A stretch of 64,000 nucleotides of DNA, taken from NCBI RefSeq assembly GCF_012843315.1, contig NZ_JABAEX010000010.1:16937-80936 (forward strand). Direction: 5' to 3'. A model generated the notes under the pieces. That model saw only the letters and a list, made by a program, of their open reading frames with translations, was not told where the DNA came from and searched no databases. The position numbers and the translations under genes are program-made. Each line of letters starts with the position of its first letter. Positions within the stretch are counted from its first letter, which is position 1. Positions 55,906 to 64,000 of this stretch are shown here, piece by piece. Source of the DNA: Streptococcus sp. WB01_FAA12. GTDB lineage: Bacteria; Bacillota; Bacilli; Lactobacillales; Streptococcaceae.

Positions 55906-56532
55906 ATGATTTTTACATATAACAAAGAGCATGTTGGAGATGTCCTTATGGTCATCGTGAAAAACAGCGGAGATGCCAAGTTGGACGTGGAGCGCAAAGG
56001 CAAAGTAGCCCGTGTTTTCCTCAAAGAAAATGGAGAAACAGTGGCGTGGAATATTTTCGAAGTTTCAAGTTTGTTTGAAATTGCCGAGCGCGGTCAAGTC
56101 TTTTTATCAGATGAGCAAGTAGCACGTTTAAACCAAGAGTTGCAGGCGGAAGGTTTTGAGGAAGAAATTGTCAATGACAAGGAACCTAAGTTTGTTGTCG
56201 GTGAAATTGTCGAGATGGTAGCTCATCCAGATAGTGACCACCTCAACATCTGCCAAGTTGCAGTCGCAAGTAACAAGACAGTGCAAATTGTTGCAGGGGC
56301 TCCCAATGCGCGTGTCGGGTTGAAAACCATTGTAGCTCTTCCAGGAGCTATGATGCCAAAAGGCAATCTTATTTTCCCAGGCGAGCTTCGTGGTGAAAAG
56401 AGTTTTGGCATGATGTGTAGTCCTCGTGAATTGCATCTGCCAAATGCTCCGCAAAAACGTGGTATTATTGAATTATCAGAAGACCAAGTTGTTGGAACTC
56501 CATTTGATCCAGCTAAACACTGGACTGCCTAA
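55906..56532 (+). CDS. ytpR: YtpR-family tRNA-binding protein
   Basis: This 208-residue protein has an N-terminal DUF4479 region (about 1-85) and a C-terminal tRNA-binding OB-fold (about 90-205; VGEIVEMVAHPDSDHLNICQVAV and SFGMMCSPRELHL) related to the PheRS-beta N-terminus. Its role is unknown. GGAGAAAAAGG precedes the ATG. Confidence 0.92.
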   Translation: MIFTYNKEHVGDVLMVIVKNSGDAKLDVERKGKVARVFLKENGETVAWNIFEVSSLFEIAERGQVFLSDEQVARLNQELQAEGFEEEIVNDKEPKFVVGEIVEMVAHPDSDHLNICQVAVASNKTVQIVAGAPNARVGLKTIVALPGAMMPKGNLIFPGELRGEKSFGMMCSPRELHLPNAPQKRGIIELSEDQVVGTPFDPAKHWTA

Positions 56533-56573
56533 GAAGTTGTTAATATCTGATAGACCAGATAGAAGGAAATAAG

Positions 56574-57335
56574 ATGGCAAAAAATGTAGTGATTACAGGA
56601 GCGACCTCAGGAATCGGTGAAGCGATTGCGCGAGCTTATCTGGAGCAGGGTGAGAATGTCGTTCTAACTGGACGACGGATAGACAGACTAGAAACCCTCA
56701 AGTCGGGGTTTGCAGATACTTTCCCAAATCAAACAGTTTGGACTTTTCCGCTGGATGTGACAGATATGACCATGGTAAAGACTGTCTGCTCCAATATTCT
56801 AGAAACGATAGGTCAGATTGATATCTTGGTCAATAACGCCGGACTTGCTCTTGGCTTGGCTCCCTATCAGGACTATGAAGATCTAGATATGCTGACCATG
56901 TTGGATACCAATGTCAAGGGGTTAATGGCAGTTACTCGCTGTTTCTTGCCAGCAATGGTAAAAGCCAATCAAGGCCATATCATCAATATGGGGTCAACCG
57001 CAGGAATTTACGCCTACGCTGGTGCAGCGGTCTATTCAGCCACCAAGGCAGCTGTCAAGACTTTTTCAGATGGACTGCGAATCGATACCATTGCAACGGA
57101 TATCAAGGTGACTACCATTCAGCCAGGGATTGTCAAAACAGATTTTTCTACAGTACGTTTTCATGGTAACAAAGAGCGGGCTGCGACAGTCTATCAGGGG
57201 ATCGAGGCCTTGCAGGCACAAGACATCGCAGATACGGTTGTTTATGTGACCAGTCAGCCCCGTCGTGTGCAGATTACAGATATGACCATTATGGCCAATC
57301 AACAGGCGACTGGATTTATGGTTCATAAAAAGTAA
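56574..57335 (+). CDS. Short-chain dehydrogenase/reductase
   Basis: This 253-residue classical SDR has the cofactor motif TGATSGIGEA (about 8-17), NNAG (about 88-91) and the catalytic serine plus Y-x3-K in YSATK (about 156-160). Arg residues after the first strand (TGRRIDRL) suggest NADP(H). The substrate is not evident; it resembles YdfG-type oxidoreductases acting on 3-hydroxy acids. GAAGGAA precedes the ATG. Confidence 0.92.
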   Translation: MAKNVVITGATSGIGEAIARAYLEQGENVVLTGRRIDRLETLKSGFADTFPNQTVWTFPLDVTDMTMVKTVCSNILETIGQIDILVNNAGLALGLAPYQDYEDLDMLTMLDTNVKGLMAVTRCFLPAMVKANQGHIINMGSTAGIYAYAGAAVYSATKAAVKTFSDGLRIDTIATDIKVTTIQPGIVKTDFSTVRFHGNKERAATVYQGIEALQAQDIADTVVYVTSQPRRVQITDMTIMANQQATGFMVHKK

Positions 57336-57347
57336 AAAATTTCCTCG

Positions 57348-57377
57348 AAAAGTTACAAATTTCTGTAACTTTTTTTG
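57348..57377 (+). terminator. Terminator of the SDR gene
   Basis: AAAAGTTAC pairs with GTAACTTTT and a T-run follows; the T-run also forms the T-rich stretch before the cin-box. Confidence 0.85.
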
Positions 57378-57383
57378 ATTCCC

Positions 57384-57391
57384 TACGAATA
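57384..57391 (+). promoter_or_regulatory. cin-box (ComX/SigX promoter) of ssbB
   Basis: TACGAATA is the exact consensus combox recognised by the competence sigma factor in streptococci, with the usual T-rich stretch upstream. It lies 22 bp before the ssbB ATG. No sigma-A promoter is visible in this short gap. Confidence 0.92.
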
Positions 57392-57412
57392 GATAAGTAG
57401 GAGGAAGAAAAT

Positions 57413-57808
57413 ATGTATAATAAAGTTATCATGATCGGGCGCTTGACGTCTACACCAGAATTGCACAAAACCAACAATGACAAGTCAGTAGCGCGAGCAA
57501 CTATCGCTGTGAACCGCCGTTACAAAGACCAAAATGGGGAACGTGAAGCTGACTTTGTCAATCTCGTTCTTTGGGGAAAATTGGCTGAAACCTTGGCAAG
57601 CTACGCAACCAAAGGTAGTCTTATTTCTGTTGATGGGGAGTTGCGTACCCGTCGCTACGAGAAAAATGGTCAGATGAACTATGTGACCGAAGTTCTCGCC
57701 ACAGGATTCCAACTTTTAGAAAGCCGTGCCCAACGTGCCATGCGTGAAAATAACGCGGGTCAAGACTTGGCAGACTTGGTTTTGGAAGAGGAGGAATTGC
57801 CATTTTAA
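57413..57808 (+). CDS. ssbB: Competence-induced single-stranded DNA-binding protein SsbB
   Basis: This 131-residue SSB has the OB-fold (about 1-105, beginning MYNKVIMIGRLTSTPELH) and a short tail ending EEELPF, the acidic tip that recruits partners. It is shorter than the housekeeping SSB because the long linker is absent. It protects incoming single strands during transformation. Expression from the cin-box supports this role. A BOX element begins at its stop codon. Confidence 0.95.
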   Translation: MYNKVIMIGRLTSTPELHKTNNDKSVARATIAVNRRYKDQNGEREADFVNLVLWGKLAETLASYATKGSLISVDGELRTRRYEKNGQMNYVTEVLATGFQLLESRAQRAMRENNAGQDLADLVLEEEELPF

Positions 57809-58005
57809 TACTCTTCGAAAATCTCTTCAAACCACGTCAGCTTCACCTTGCCGTATGTATAGGTAACTGACTTCGTCAGTCTTATCTACAACCTCAAAAC
57901 CATGTTTTGAGCTGACTTCGTCAGTTCTATCCACAACCTCAAAGCAGTGCTTTGAGCAACCTGCGGCTAGCTTCCTAGTTTGCTCTTTGATTTTCATTGA
58001 GTATA
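57808..58005 (-). repeat. BOX element (A1-B2-C1), minus orientation
   Basis: Read leftward it starts with TATACTCAATGAAAATC, continues through the boxA segment with GCTAGCCGCAGG, two boxB units of about 45 bp (each with CTGACGAAGTCAG and CTCAAA...GAGGTTGT), and ends with boxC (TGACGTGGTTTGAAGAG) and CGAAGAGTAT. This is the classic pneumococcal-group BOX repeat, a small mobile element thought to be trans-mobilised. Its left end abuts the ssbB stop codon. Confidence 0.92.
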
Positions 58006-58065
58006 AACATTGAAAAGTCTGAGTTGGTCTCAGACTTTTTATCTTGCCAAAGTCAGACTTTTTTC

Positions 58066-58093
58066 TTGACTATTTCTGACCAAGTGATACAAT
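58066..58093 (+). promoter_or_regulatory. SigA promoter of groESL
   Basis: TTGACT and TACAAT are separated by 16 bp, immediately upstream of the CIRCE element. Confidence 0.85.
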
Positions 58094-58104
58094 AGAACTA
58101 TGGT

Positions 58105-58131
58105 TTAGCACTCAGGTACAAAGAGTGCTAA
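58105..58131. promoter_or_regulatory. CIRCE element of groESL
   Basis: TTAGCACTC and GAGTGCTAA with a 9-bp spacer are a perfect CIRCE, 30 bp before groES. HrcA control is expected. Confidence 0.95.
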
Positions 58132-58161
58132 TGGTATCTATTTCATTATGGAGGAAAGCAA

Positions 58162-58446
58162 ATGTTGAAACCATTGGGAGACCGTGTGGTCTTGAAAATC
58201 GAAGAAAAAGAACAAACCGTCGGAGGCTTTGTCCTTGCAGGCTCAGCCCAAGAAAAAACAAAAACTGCCCAAGTTATAGCTACTGGACAGGGTGTTCGTA
58301 CCTTGAATGGCGACTTGGTCGCTCCAAGTGTTAAAGCTGGAGACCGTGTCTTAGTTGAAGCCCATGCAGGTCTTGATGTCAAAGATGGCGATGAAAAGTA
58401 TGTTATCGTTGGCGAAGCTAACATCTTGGCTATTATTGAAGAATAG
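58162..58446 (+). CDS. groES: Co-chaperonin GroES
   Basis: This 94-residue 10-kDa lid protein has [18 protein letters not shown] at the start, the mobile loop (about 17-32) and the roof motif [19 protein letters not shown] precedes the ATG. The gap to groEL is 15 bp. Confidence 0.97.
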   Translation: MLKPLGDRVVLKIEEKEQTVGGFVLAGSAQEKTKTAQVIATGQGVRTLNGDLVAPSVKAGDRVLVEAHAGLDVKDGDEKYVIVGEANILAIIEE

Positions 58447-60084
<1,638 letters not shown>

Positions 60085-60116
60085 GCTTTCGATACGAAGC
60101 AATTCATAAGAGACAC

Positions 60117-60145
60117 AAAAGGAGGGAATACGAATCCCTCTTTTT
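60117..60145 (+). terminator. Terminator of groESL
   Basis: GGAGGGA pairs with TCCCTC around a short loop, with flanking A and T runs. Confidence 0.88.
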
Positions 60146-60221
60146 ATTACCTTTTAAAAAAAATAGATTTGAGCTGGTTGGTGATATGTGGTAAAATAAC
60201 TAATAGTAAAAGGAGAAGAAC

Positions 60222-60989
60222 ATGATCGATGTAGAAGAAATTCTGAGCAAGATGAATCCCAATCAGAAGATTAATTATGACCGTGTTATGCAGAAAATGG
60301 TTCAGGTTTGGGAGAAAAATGAGCAACGCCCCACTATTCTCATGCATGTTTGCTGTGCTCCTTGTAGTACCTACACACTAGAGTACCTGACCAAATACGC
60401 TGATGTGACTATCTATTTTGCCAATTCCAATATCCATCCCAAGGCAGAATACCACAAGCGGGCTTACATCACCAAGAAATTTGTTAGTGATTTCAATGAG
60501 CGAACAGGAAATACGGTCCAGTATTTAGAAGCCCCATATGAACCAAATGAATACCGGAAGTTAGTTAGAGGACTAGAAGAAGAACCCGAAGGTGGTGACC
60601 GTTGCAAGGTTTGTTTTGACTACCGTCTGGACAAAACAGCGCAAGTGGCTATGGACTTGGGCTTTGACTACTTTGGTTCAGCTTTGACCATCAGTCCCCA
60701 TAAGAATTCTCAAACCATCAACAGCATCGGAATTGATGTGCAAAAGATTTATACAACCCACTATCTCCCAAGTGATTTTAAGAAAAATCAAGGCTACAAG
60801 CGTTCGGTGGAGATGTGTGAAGAGTATGATATTTATCGTCAATGTTATTGTGGATGCGTCTATGCAGCTCAAGCTCAGAATATAGACCTGGTTCAGGTTA
60901 AGAAGGATGCCACGGCTTTCTTGTTGGATAAGGATGTTGAAAAAGACTATTCCCACATCAAGTTTACTGTGACTAAATTAGATATATAG
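60222..60989 (+). CDS. queH: Epoxyqueuosine reductase QueH
   Basis: This 255-residue DUF208/QueH enzyme catalyses the last step of queuosine synthesis in tRNA, replacing QueG in many Firmicutes. The cysteines expected for its Fe-S and metal sites are visible: CCAPC (about 42-46), GGDRCKVCFDYR (about 125-136) and the C-terminal QCYCGC (about 207-212). An extended -10 (TGG TAAAAT) and AAAGGAG precede it. Confidence 0.95.
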   Translation: MIDVEEILSKMNPNQKINYDRVMQKMVQVWEKNEQRPTILMHVCCAPCSTYTLEYLTKYADVTIYFANSNIHPKAEYHKRAYITKKFVSDFNERTGNTVQYLEAPYEPNEYRKLVRGLEEEPEGGDRCKVCFDYRLDKTAQVAMDLGFDYFGSALTISPHKNSQTINSIGIDVQKIYTTHYLPSDFKKNQGYKRSVEMCEEYDIYRQCYCGCVYAAQAQNIDLVQVKKDATAFLLDKDVEKDYSHIKFTVTKLDI

Positions 60990-60994
60990 AAATC

Positions 60995-61020
60995 AACCCA
61001 GCTGAAAAGCTGGGTTTTTC
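60995..61020 (+). terminator. Terminator of queH
   Basis: AACCCAGCT pairs with AGCTGGGTT around GAAA and is followed by TTT. Confidence 0.9.
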
Positions 61021-61025
61021 AAATA

Positions 61026-61054
61026 AAAAACCAGGGTTCTCACCCCAGTTTGAC
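61026..61054 (-). terminator. Terminator of the DUF402 gene
   Basis: Read leftward, ACTGGGGT pairs with ACCCTGGT (imperfectly) and a T6 run follows, just after the stop codon. Confidence 0.7.
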
Positions 61055-61058
61055 AACT

Positions 61059-61592
61059 TTACCGATTCTTTAGTTCTATGTAGCGTTTGTACCAAATGTT
61101 GACATAGGCCTCTGAGAAAGGACCGCGTCCATTGTTAATCCAATCAACAAGGATTTTAACATGCTCTTTCAAAATATAGTCTAAATCATCAGAATACTTC
61201 ATCTTGCGTTTATGACGCTCATACTCTTCAACGTCCAAGAGACGCTTTTCACCATCAGTGAAAACCTTGACATCCAAATCATAATCAATGTATTTCAGGG
61301 CTTCCTCATCTAGATAGTAGGGGCTGGCCATATTGCAATAGTAGGAAATCCCATTATCACGAATCATGGCAATGATATTAAACCAATATTTTTTGTGAAA
61401 GTAAACAATAGCCGGTTCTCGAGTCACCCAACGACGACCGTCACTTTCGGTAACAAGTGTGTGGTCGTTGACGCCGATAATGGCGTTCTCTGTTGTTTTT
61501 AGTACCATGGTGTCCCGCCAAGTGCGGTGGAGACTCCCATCATGCTTATAACTTTGAATTGTAATAAAGTCGCCTTCTTTTGGAAGTTTCAT
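61059..61592 (-). CDS. DUF402 (Ntdp-like) nucleoside tri/diphosphate phosphatase
   Basis: This 177-residue protein matches the DUF402 family, some members of which hydrolyse nucleoside di- and triphosphates with divalent metal. The conserved core includes [13 protein letters not shown] and the acidic cluster [19 protein letters not shown] (about 92-110), likely for metal binding. An extended -10 (TGA TATAAT on the minus strand near 61636-61641) lies upstream. It is transcribed in the same direction as recX but from its own promoter. Confidence 0.88.
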   Translation of the reverse strand: MKLPKEGDFITIQSYKHDGSLHRTWRDTMVLKTTENAIIGVNDHTLVTESDGRRWVTREPAIVYFHKKYWFNIIAMIRDNGISYYCNMASPYYLDEEALKYIDYDLDVKVFTDGEKRLLDVEEYERHKRKMKYSDDLDYILKEHVKILVDWINNGRGPFSEAYVNIWYKRYIELKNR

Positions 61593-61680
61593 AACTAACC
61601 AACTTTCTACAATTTATAAGTTTATCGTTTACTATTATATCATAAATCGGTCTAATTTTTTTGAATTTTACACGAAAATG

Positions 61681-62457
61681 TTAAAGATATTCTCTGAGAG
61701 CGCTTGCTATATCCGAAAAATCATAGCCTTTTCTAGCTAATACTTGAGTTAAACGTTGCTTTAGTTCGTAACCTTCATATTTGCGAGCGTATTTAGTATA
61801 TTGTTTGTCTAGCTCTTTGAAAATGAGTTCTTGAGTCGTTTCTTGATCAACTTGACTATCCAAACTGTCAAAGGCATTTTTAGCATCAGAATAGGAGAAG
61901 CCTTTGTTCGTCAAGTTTTGGATAATCTTATCCTGCAAGGCACGAGCGGGAAATTTTCCATTGTATTTTTTAAGCAGTTTTTCTGCAACACGTTGAGCAA
62001 CCTCTGAAAAATTAAAATCCTTTAAAACCTCTTCAATAGTTGATTTGGCAATCCCTTTTTGAGACAGTTTTTGAGCTAGCACATAAGGCCCCTTATCTCC
62101 AGAAAGTTGATTGGCATTGATGATAGAGTAGGCATACTGACGATCATTAATCCAGTTATCTTCTTTAAGGTTAGCGATAACTTGACTAGTGATTTTTTCA
62201 TTAAGATCATACTTTCTCAGATACTCACGAACTTCCTTTTCGGTTCGAGCTTTAAACGATAGATGGTAGAGGGCGAGGTTCTTACCATAAGAAAACTGAG
62301 CAAAGTCCTGAATCTCGGTAAGTTCCTCTTTACTAATGACCTTATCTCGAGATAGCATAAAACGGACAATGGTATCTTCCGTGATATAAGAGGTATGCTG
62401 GTGATCTAGTTCCATCAAGTAGAGGCGTTTTTTCTTTTCAAGTTTTGTGATTTTCAT
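61681..62457 (-). CDS. recX: Regulatory protein RecX
   Basis: This 258-residue RecA modulator is built of repeated three-helix units; the visible pattern is [15 protein letters not shown] (about 73-87), DDRQYA- or [14 protein letters not shown] motifs (about 115-124) and RKGYDFSDI near the end. The ATG at 62457 gives the usual [11 protein letters not shown] start. The open frame continues upstream to 62550, but that part crosses the promoter and overlaps rlmD on the other strand. TATAAT lies just six bases before the ATG and no ribosome-binding site is present, so the mRNA is probably leaderless. Confidence 0.92.
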   Translation of the reverse strand: MKITKLEKKKRLYLMELDHQHTSYITEDTIVRFMLSRDKVISKEELTEIQDFAQFSYGKNLALYHLSFKARTEKEVREYLRKYDLNEKITSQVIANLKEDNWINDRQYAYSIINANQLSGDKGPYVLAQKLSQKGIAKSTIEEVLKDFNFSEVAQRVAEKLLKKYNGKFPARALQDKIIQNLTNKGFSYSDAKNAFDSLDSQVDQETTQELIFKELDKQYTKYARKYEGYELKQRLTQVLARKGYDFSDIASALREYL

Positions 62458-62463
62458 AGTTCT

Positions 62464-62488
62464 ATTATACCCTAAAATGTGATAAGAT
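62464..62488. promoter_or_regulatory. Divergent recX/rlmD promoter region (both near-leaderless)
   Basis: The leftward -10 (TATAAT, complement of 62464-62469) ends six bases before the recX ATG. The rightward extended -10 (TGA TAAGAT, 62480-62488) ends six bases before the rlmD ATG at 62495. Neither gene has room for a Shine-Dalgarno sequence after the predicted start sites. Confidence 0.55.
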
Positions 62489-62494
62489 AGGGGT

Positions 62495-63865
62495 ATGAAT
62501 CTGAAAGTCAAACAAAAAATACCTTTAAAAATCAAGCGGATGGGTATCAATGGTGAGGGAATCGGTTTCTACCAGAAAACCCTCGTTTTTGTGCCAGGAG
62601 CCCTCAAAGGAGAAGATATCTATTGTCAGATTACTTCTATTAAACGTAACTTTGTTGAAGCCAAATTACTAAAGGTCAATAAGAAGTCTAAATTTCGAGT
62701 CGTACCTGCTTGTACGATTTATAATGAATGTGGTGGTTGCCAAATTATGCACCTTCACTATGATAAACAGTTAGAGTTCAAAACGGACTTGCTCCACCAA
62801 GCCCTGAAAAAATTTGCTCCTGCAGGATATGAAAACTATGAAATCCGTCCAACTATCGGAATGCAGGAACCAAAGTACTACCGTGCTAAGCTACAATTCC
62901 AGACTCGGAAATTTAAAAATCAGGTCAAGGCAGGTTTGTATGCGCAGAATTCTCATTACCTTGTCGAGTTGAAAGACTGCTTGGTTCAAGATAAGGAAAC
63001 CCAAGTGATTGCGAATCACCTAGCTGAGCTTCTCACTTACCATCAAATCCCTATCACCGATGAGAGAAAAACGCTAGGTGTTCGTACCATCATGGTACGT
63101 CGAGCAAGAAAAACTGGACAAGTCCAGATTATCGTCGTCACAAATCGCCAGCTTAATTTAAATCAACTAGTTAAAGACCTAGTCAAGGATTTTCCAGAAG
63201 TCGTTACGGTTGCAGTTAATACAAATACAGCAAAAACAAGTGAAATCTATGGTGAGAAGACGGAAATTATCTGGGGCCAAGAGAGTATTCAAGAAGGAGT
63301 ACTCGACTATGAGTTTTCTCTCTCGCCCCGTGCCTTCTATCAGCTCAATCCGGAGCAGACTGAGATTCTCTATAGTGAAGCAGTTAAAGCTCTAGATGTT
63401 AGCAAAGAAGATCATCTGATTGATGCCTATTGCGGTGTCGGGACGATCGGATTTGCCTTCGCGAAGAAGGTCAAGAGTCTCAGAGGGATGGATATTATTC
63501 CAGAAGCCATTGAAGATGCTAGGCAAAATGCTCAAAAAATGGGATTTGACAATACTCATTACGAAGCGGGGACAGCTGAAGAGATTATTCCCCGCTGGTA
63601 TCAAGAGGGTTACCGAGCGAATGCACTGATAGTAGACCCTCCTCGTACGGGCTTAGATGATAAGTTGTTGGATACCATTCTGACTTATGTTCCAGAAAAA
63701 ATGGTCTATGTATCCTGCAATGTTTCGACCTTGGCGCGAGATTTAGTTAAACTGGTAAAAGTCTATGATCTCCAGTATATCCAGTCAGTTGATATGTTTC
63801 CCCACACCGCACGAACAGAAGCAGTCGTGAAGTTGGTCAAGAAAAGAAAAAGTCAAATTCATTAA
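62495..63865 (+). CDS. rlmD: 23S rRNA (uracil-C5)-methyltransferase RlmD/RumA family
   Basis: This 456-residue SAM-dependent enzyme methylates uracil in 23S rRNA. An N-terminal TRAM domain (about 1-60) is followed by the Fe-S cysteines in [11 protein letters not shown] (about 72-82), the SAM-binding [11 protein letters not shown] (about 309-319), VDPPRTGL (about 381-388), and the catalytic cysteine in VYVSCN (about 404-409). In Bacillus the related RlmCD makes two m5U positions; specificity here is not decided. The start ATG has no proper ribosome-binding site. Confidence 0.93.
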   Translation: MNLKVKQKIPLKIKRMGINGEGIGFYQKTLVFVPGALKGEDIYCQITSIKRNFVEAKLLKVNKKSKFRVVPACTIYNECGGCQIMHLHYDKQLEFKTDLLHQALKKFAPAGYENYEIRPTIGMQEPKYYRAKLQFQTRKFKNQVKAGLYAQNSHYLVELKDCLVQDKETQVIANHLAELLTYHQIPITDERKTLGVRTIMVRRARKTGQVQIIVVTNRQLNLNQLVKDLVKDFPEVVTVAVNTNTAKTSEIYGEKTEIIWGQESIQEGVLDYEFSLSPRAFYQLNPEQTEILYSEAVKALDVSKEDHLIDAYCGVGTIGFAFAKKVKSLRGMDIIPEAIEDARQNAQKMGFDNTHYEAGTAEEIIPRWYQEGYRANALIVDPPRTGLDDKLLDTILTYVPEKMVYVSCNVSTLARDLVKLVKVYDLQYIQSVDMFPHTARTEAVVKLVKKRKSQIH

Positions 63866-63874
63866 AAAAAGATC

Positions 63875-63902
63875 TTGACAAAGAGGAAAAAGTAGGTATA
63901 AT
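63875..63902 (+). promoter_or_regulatory. Promoter of tRNA-Glu
   Basis: TTGACA and TATAAT are separated by 16 bp, 21 bp before the tRNA. Confidence 0.9.
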
Positions 63903-63923
63903 AGAAAGAGTTAAAAAACTCAG

Positions 63924-63995
63924 GGTCCGTTGGTCAAGGGGTTAAGACACCGCCTTTTCACGGCGGTAACACGGGTTCGAATCCCGTACGGACTA
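63924..63995 (+). tRNA. trnE: tRNA-Glu (anticodon TTC)
   Basis: The 72-nt sequence folds as a cloverleaf: acceptor GGTCCGT/ACGGACT, anticodon arm CCGCC-TTTTCAC-GGCGG with anticodon TTC, and T-arm CGGGTTCGAATCCCG. CCA is not encoded. It is probably the first of a tRNA cluster, with the window ending directly after it. Confidence 0.97.
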
Positions 63996-64000
63996 TTGGT

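Noticed and set aside
57808..58005. BOX segment considered as a novel repeat or small RNA gene
   Set aside because: It matches the known BOX A-B-B-C structure, so it is not new in itself.
62458..62550. Upstream extension of the recX frame
   Set aside because: It crosses the promoter and overlaps the rlmD coding start on the other strand; RecX has its normal length from 62457.

Overview
The window looks like a chromosomal segment of a mitis-group Streptococcus (S. mitis / S. oralis / S. pneumoniae relatives). Evidence: many genes of pneumococcal type (PiuBCDA iron uptake, EndoD, CcrZ, the XerD-like protein between a CBS protein and ScpA, competence-type SsbB with a cin-box), a complete BOX repeat, YSIRK/LPXTG surface proteins, a choline-binding-protein remnant, and extended -10 (TGn) promoters throughout. 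It appears to be ordinary chromosome with small accessory insertions; I see no intact insertion sequence, prophage, CRISPR array or replication origin.

Layout. 1-266 (-): start of a truncated YSIRK surface protein. 598-6770 (+): small UPF0154 protein, then a compact overlapping operon murI-rdgB-phosphodiesterase-CBS-xerD-like-scpA-scpB-rluB-yidD. 6803-10528 (-): piuBCDA iron-complex transporter. 10762-13870: pepA with a bacteriocin-immunity-like gene, and a convergent Na/Pi transporter. 14186-18958: endo-beta-N-acetylglucosaminidase D behind a cre-like promoter. 19453-20181: AT-rich orphan gene. 20516-25750: pgk, FUSC-like gene, glnRA, and a PadR/DUF2812 cassette. 25885-31765: HrcA-GrpE-DnaK-(orphan)-DnaJ heat-shock locus with two CIRCE elements and many intergenic hairpins. 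31843-33264 (-): two unknown genes and a HIT hydrolase. 33332-36583: ecsAB, ccrZ, trmB. 36710-42380: rimP-nusA-rnpM-L7Ae-infB-rbfA. 42476-44800: DUF1858/DUF438 pair, DUF1912-like and helix-hairpin-helix genes. 44837-49684: valine-type T-box leader, GNAT acetyltransferase, polytopic membrane protein, valS. 49755-53210: DUF3883 nuclease-like orphan, gene debris, TetR-ABC-permease cassette. 53575-57335: rpoE (delta), B3/B4 protein, choline-binding remnant, thioredoxin-like, YtpR, SDR. 57413-60084: ssbB, BOX element, groESL. 60222-63865: queH, DUF402, recX, rlmD. 63924-63995: tRNA-Glu at the right edge.

Regulation readable from sequence: HrcA/CIRCE on both chaperone operons, GlnR on glnRA, ComX (cin-box) on ssbB, CcpA-like cre sites at endoD and the partial surface protein, a T-box on the valS operon, two tandem palindromes at the TetR gene, and an AT-rich palindrome at the piu promoter.

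The most unusual items are: two copies of a roughly 115-125-bp multi-hairpin element (grpE-dnaK and infB-rbfA gaps) sharing a hairpin core with compensating stem changes; an orphan protein whose C-terminus is four tandem 15-bp units encoding W-x4 repeats; an orphan membrane-anchored gene directly behind dnaK; a stand-alone DUF3883/PD-(D/E)XK-like gene; and apparently leaderless divergent transcription of recX and rlmD. None of these amounts to a proven new system. All functional calls are from reading the sequence, without database searches.
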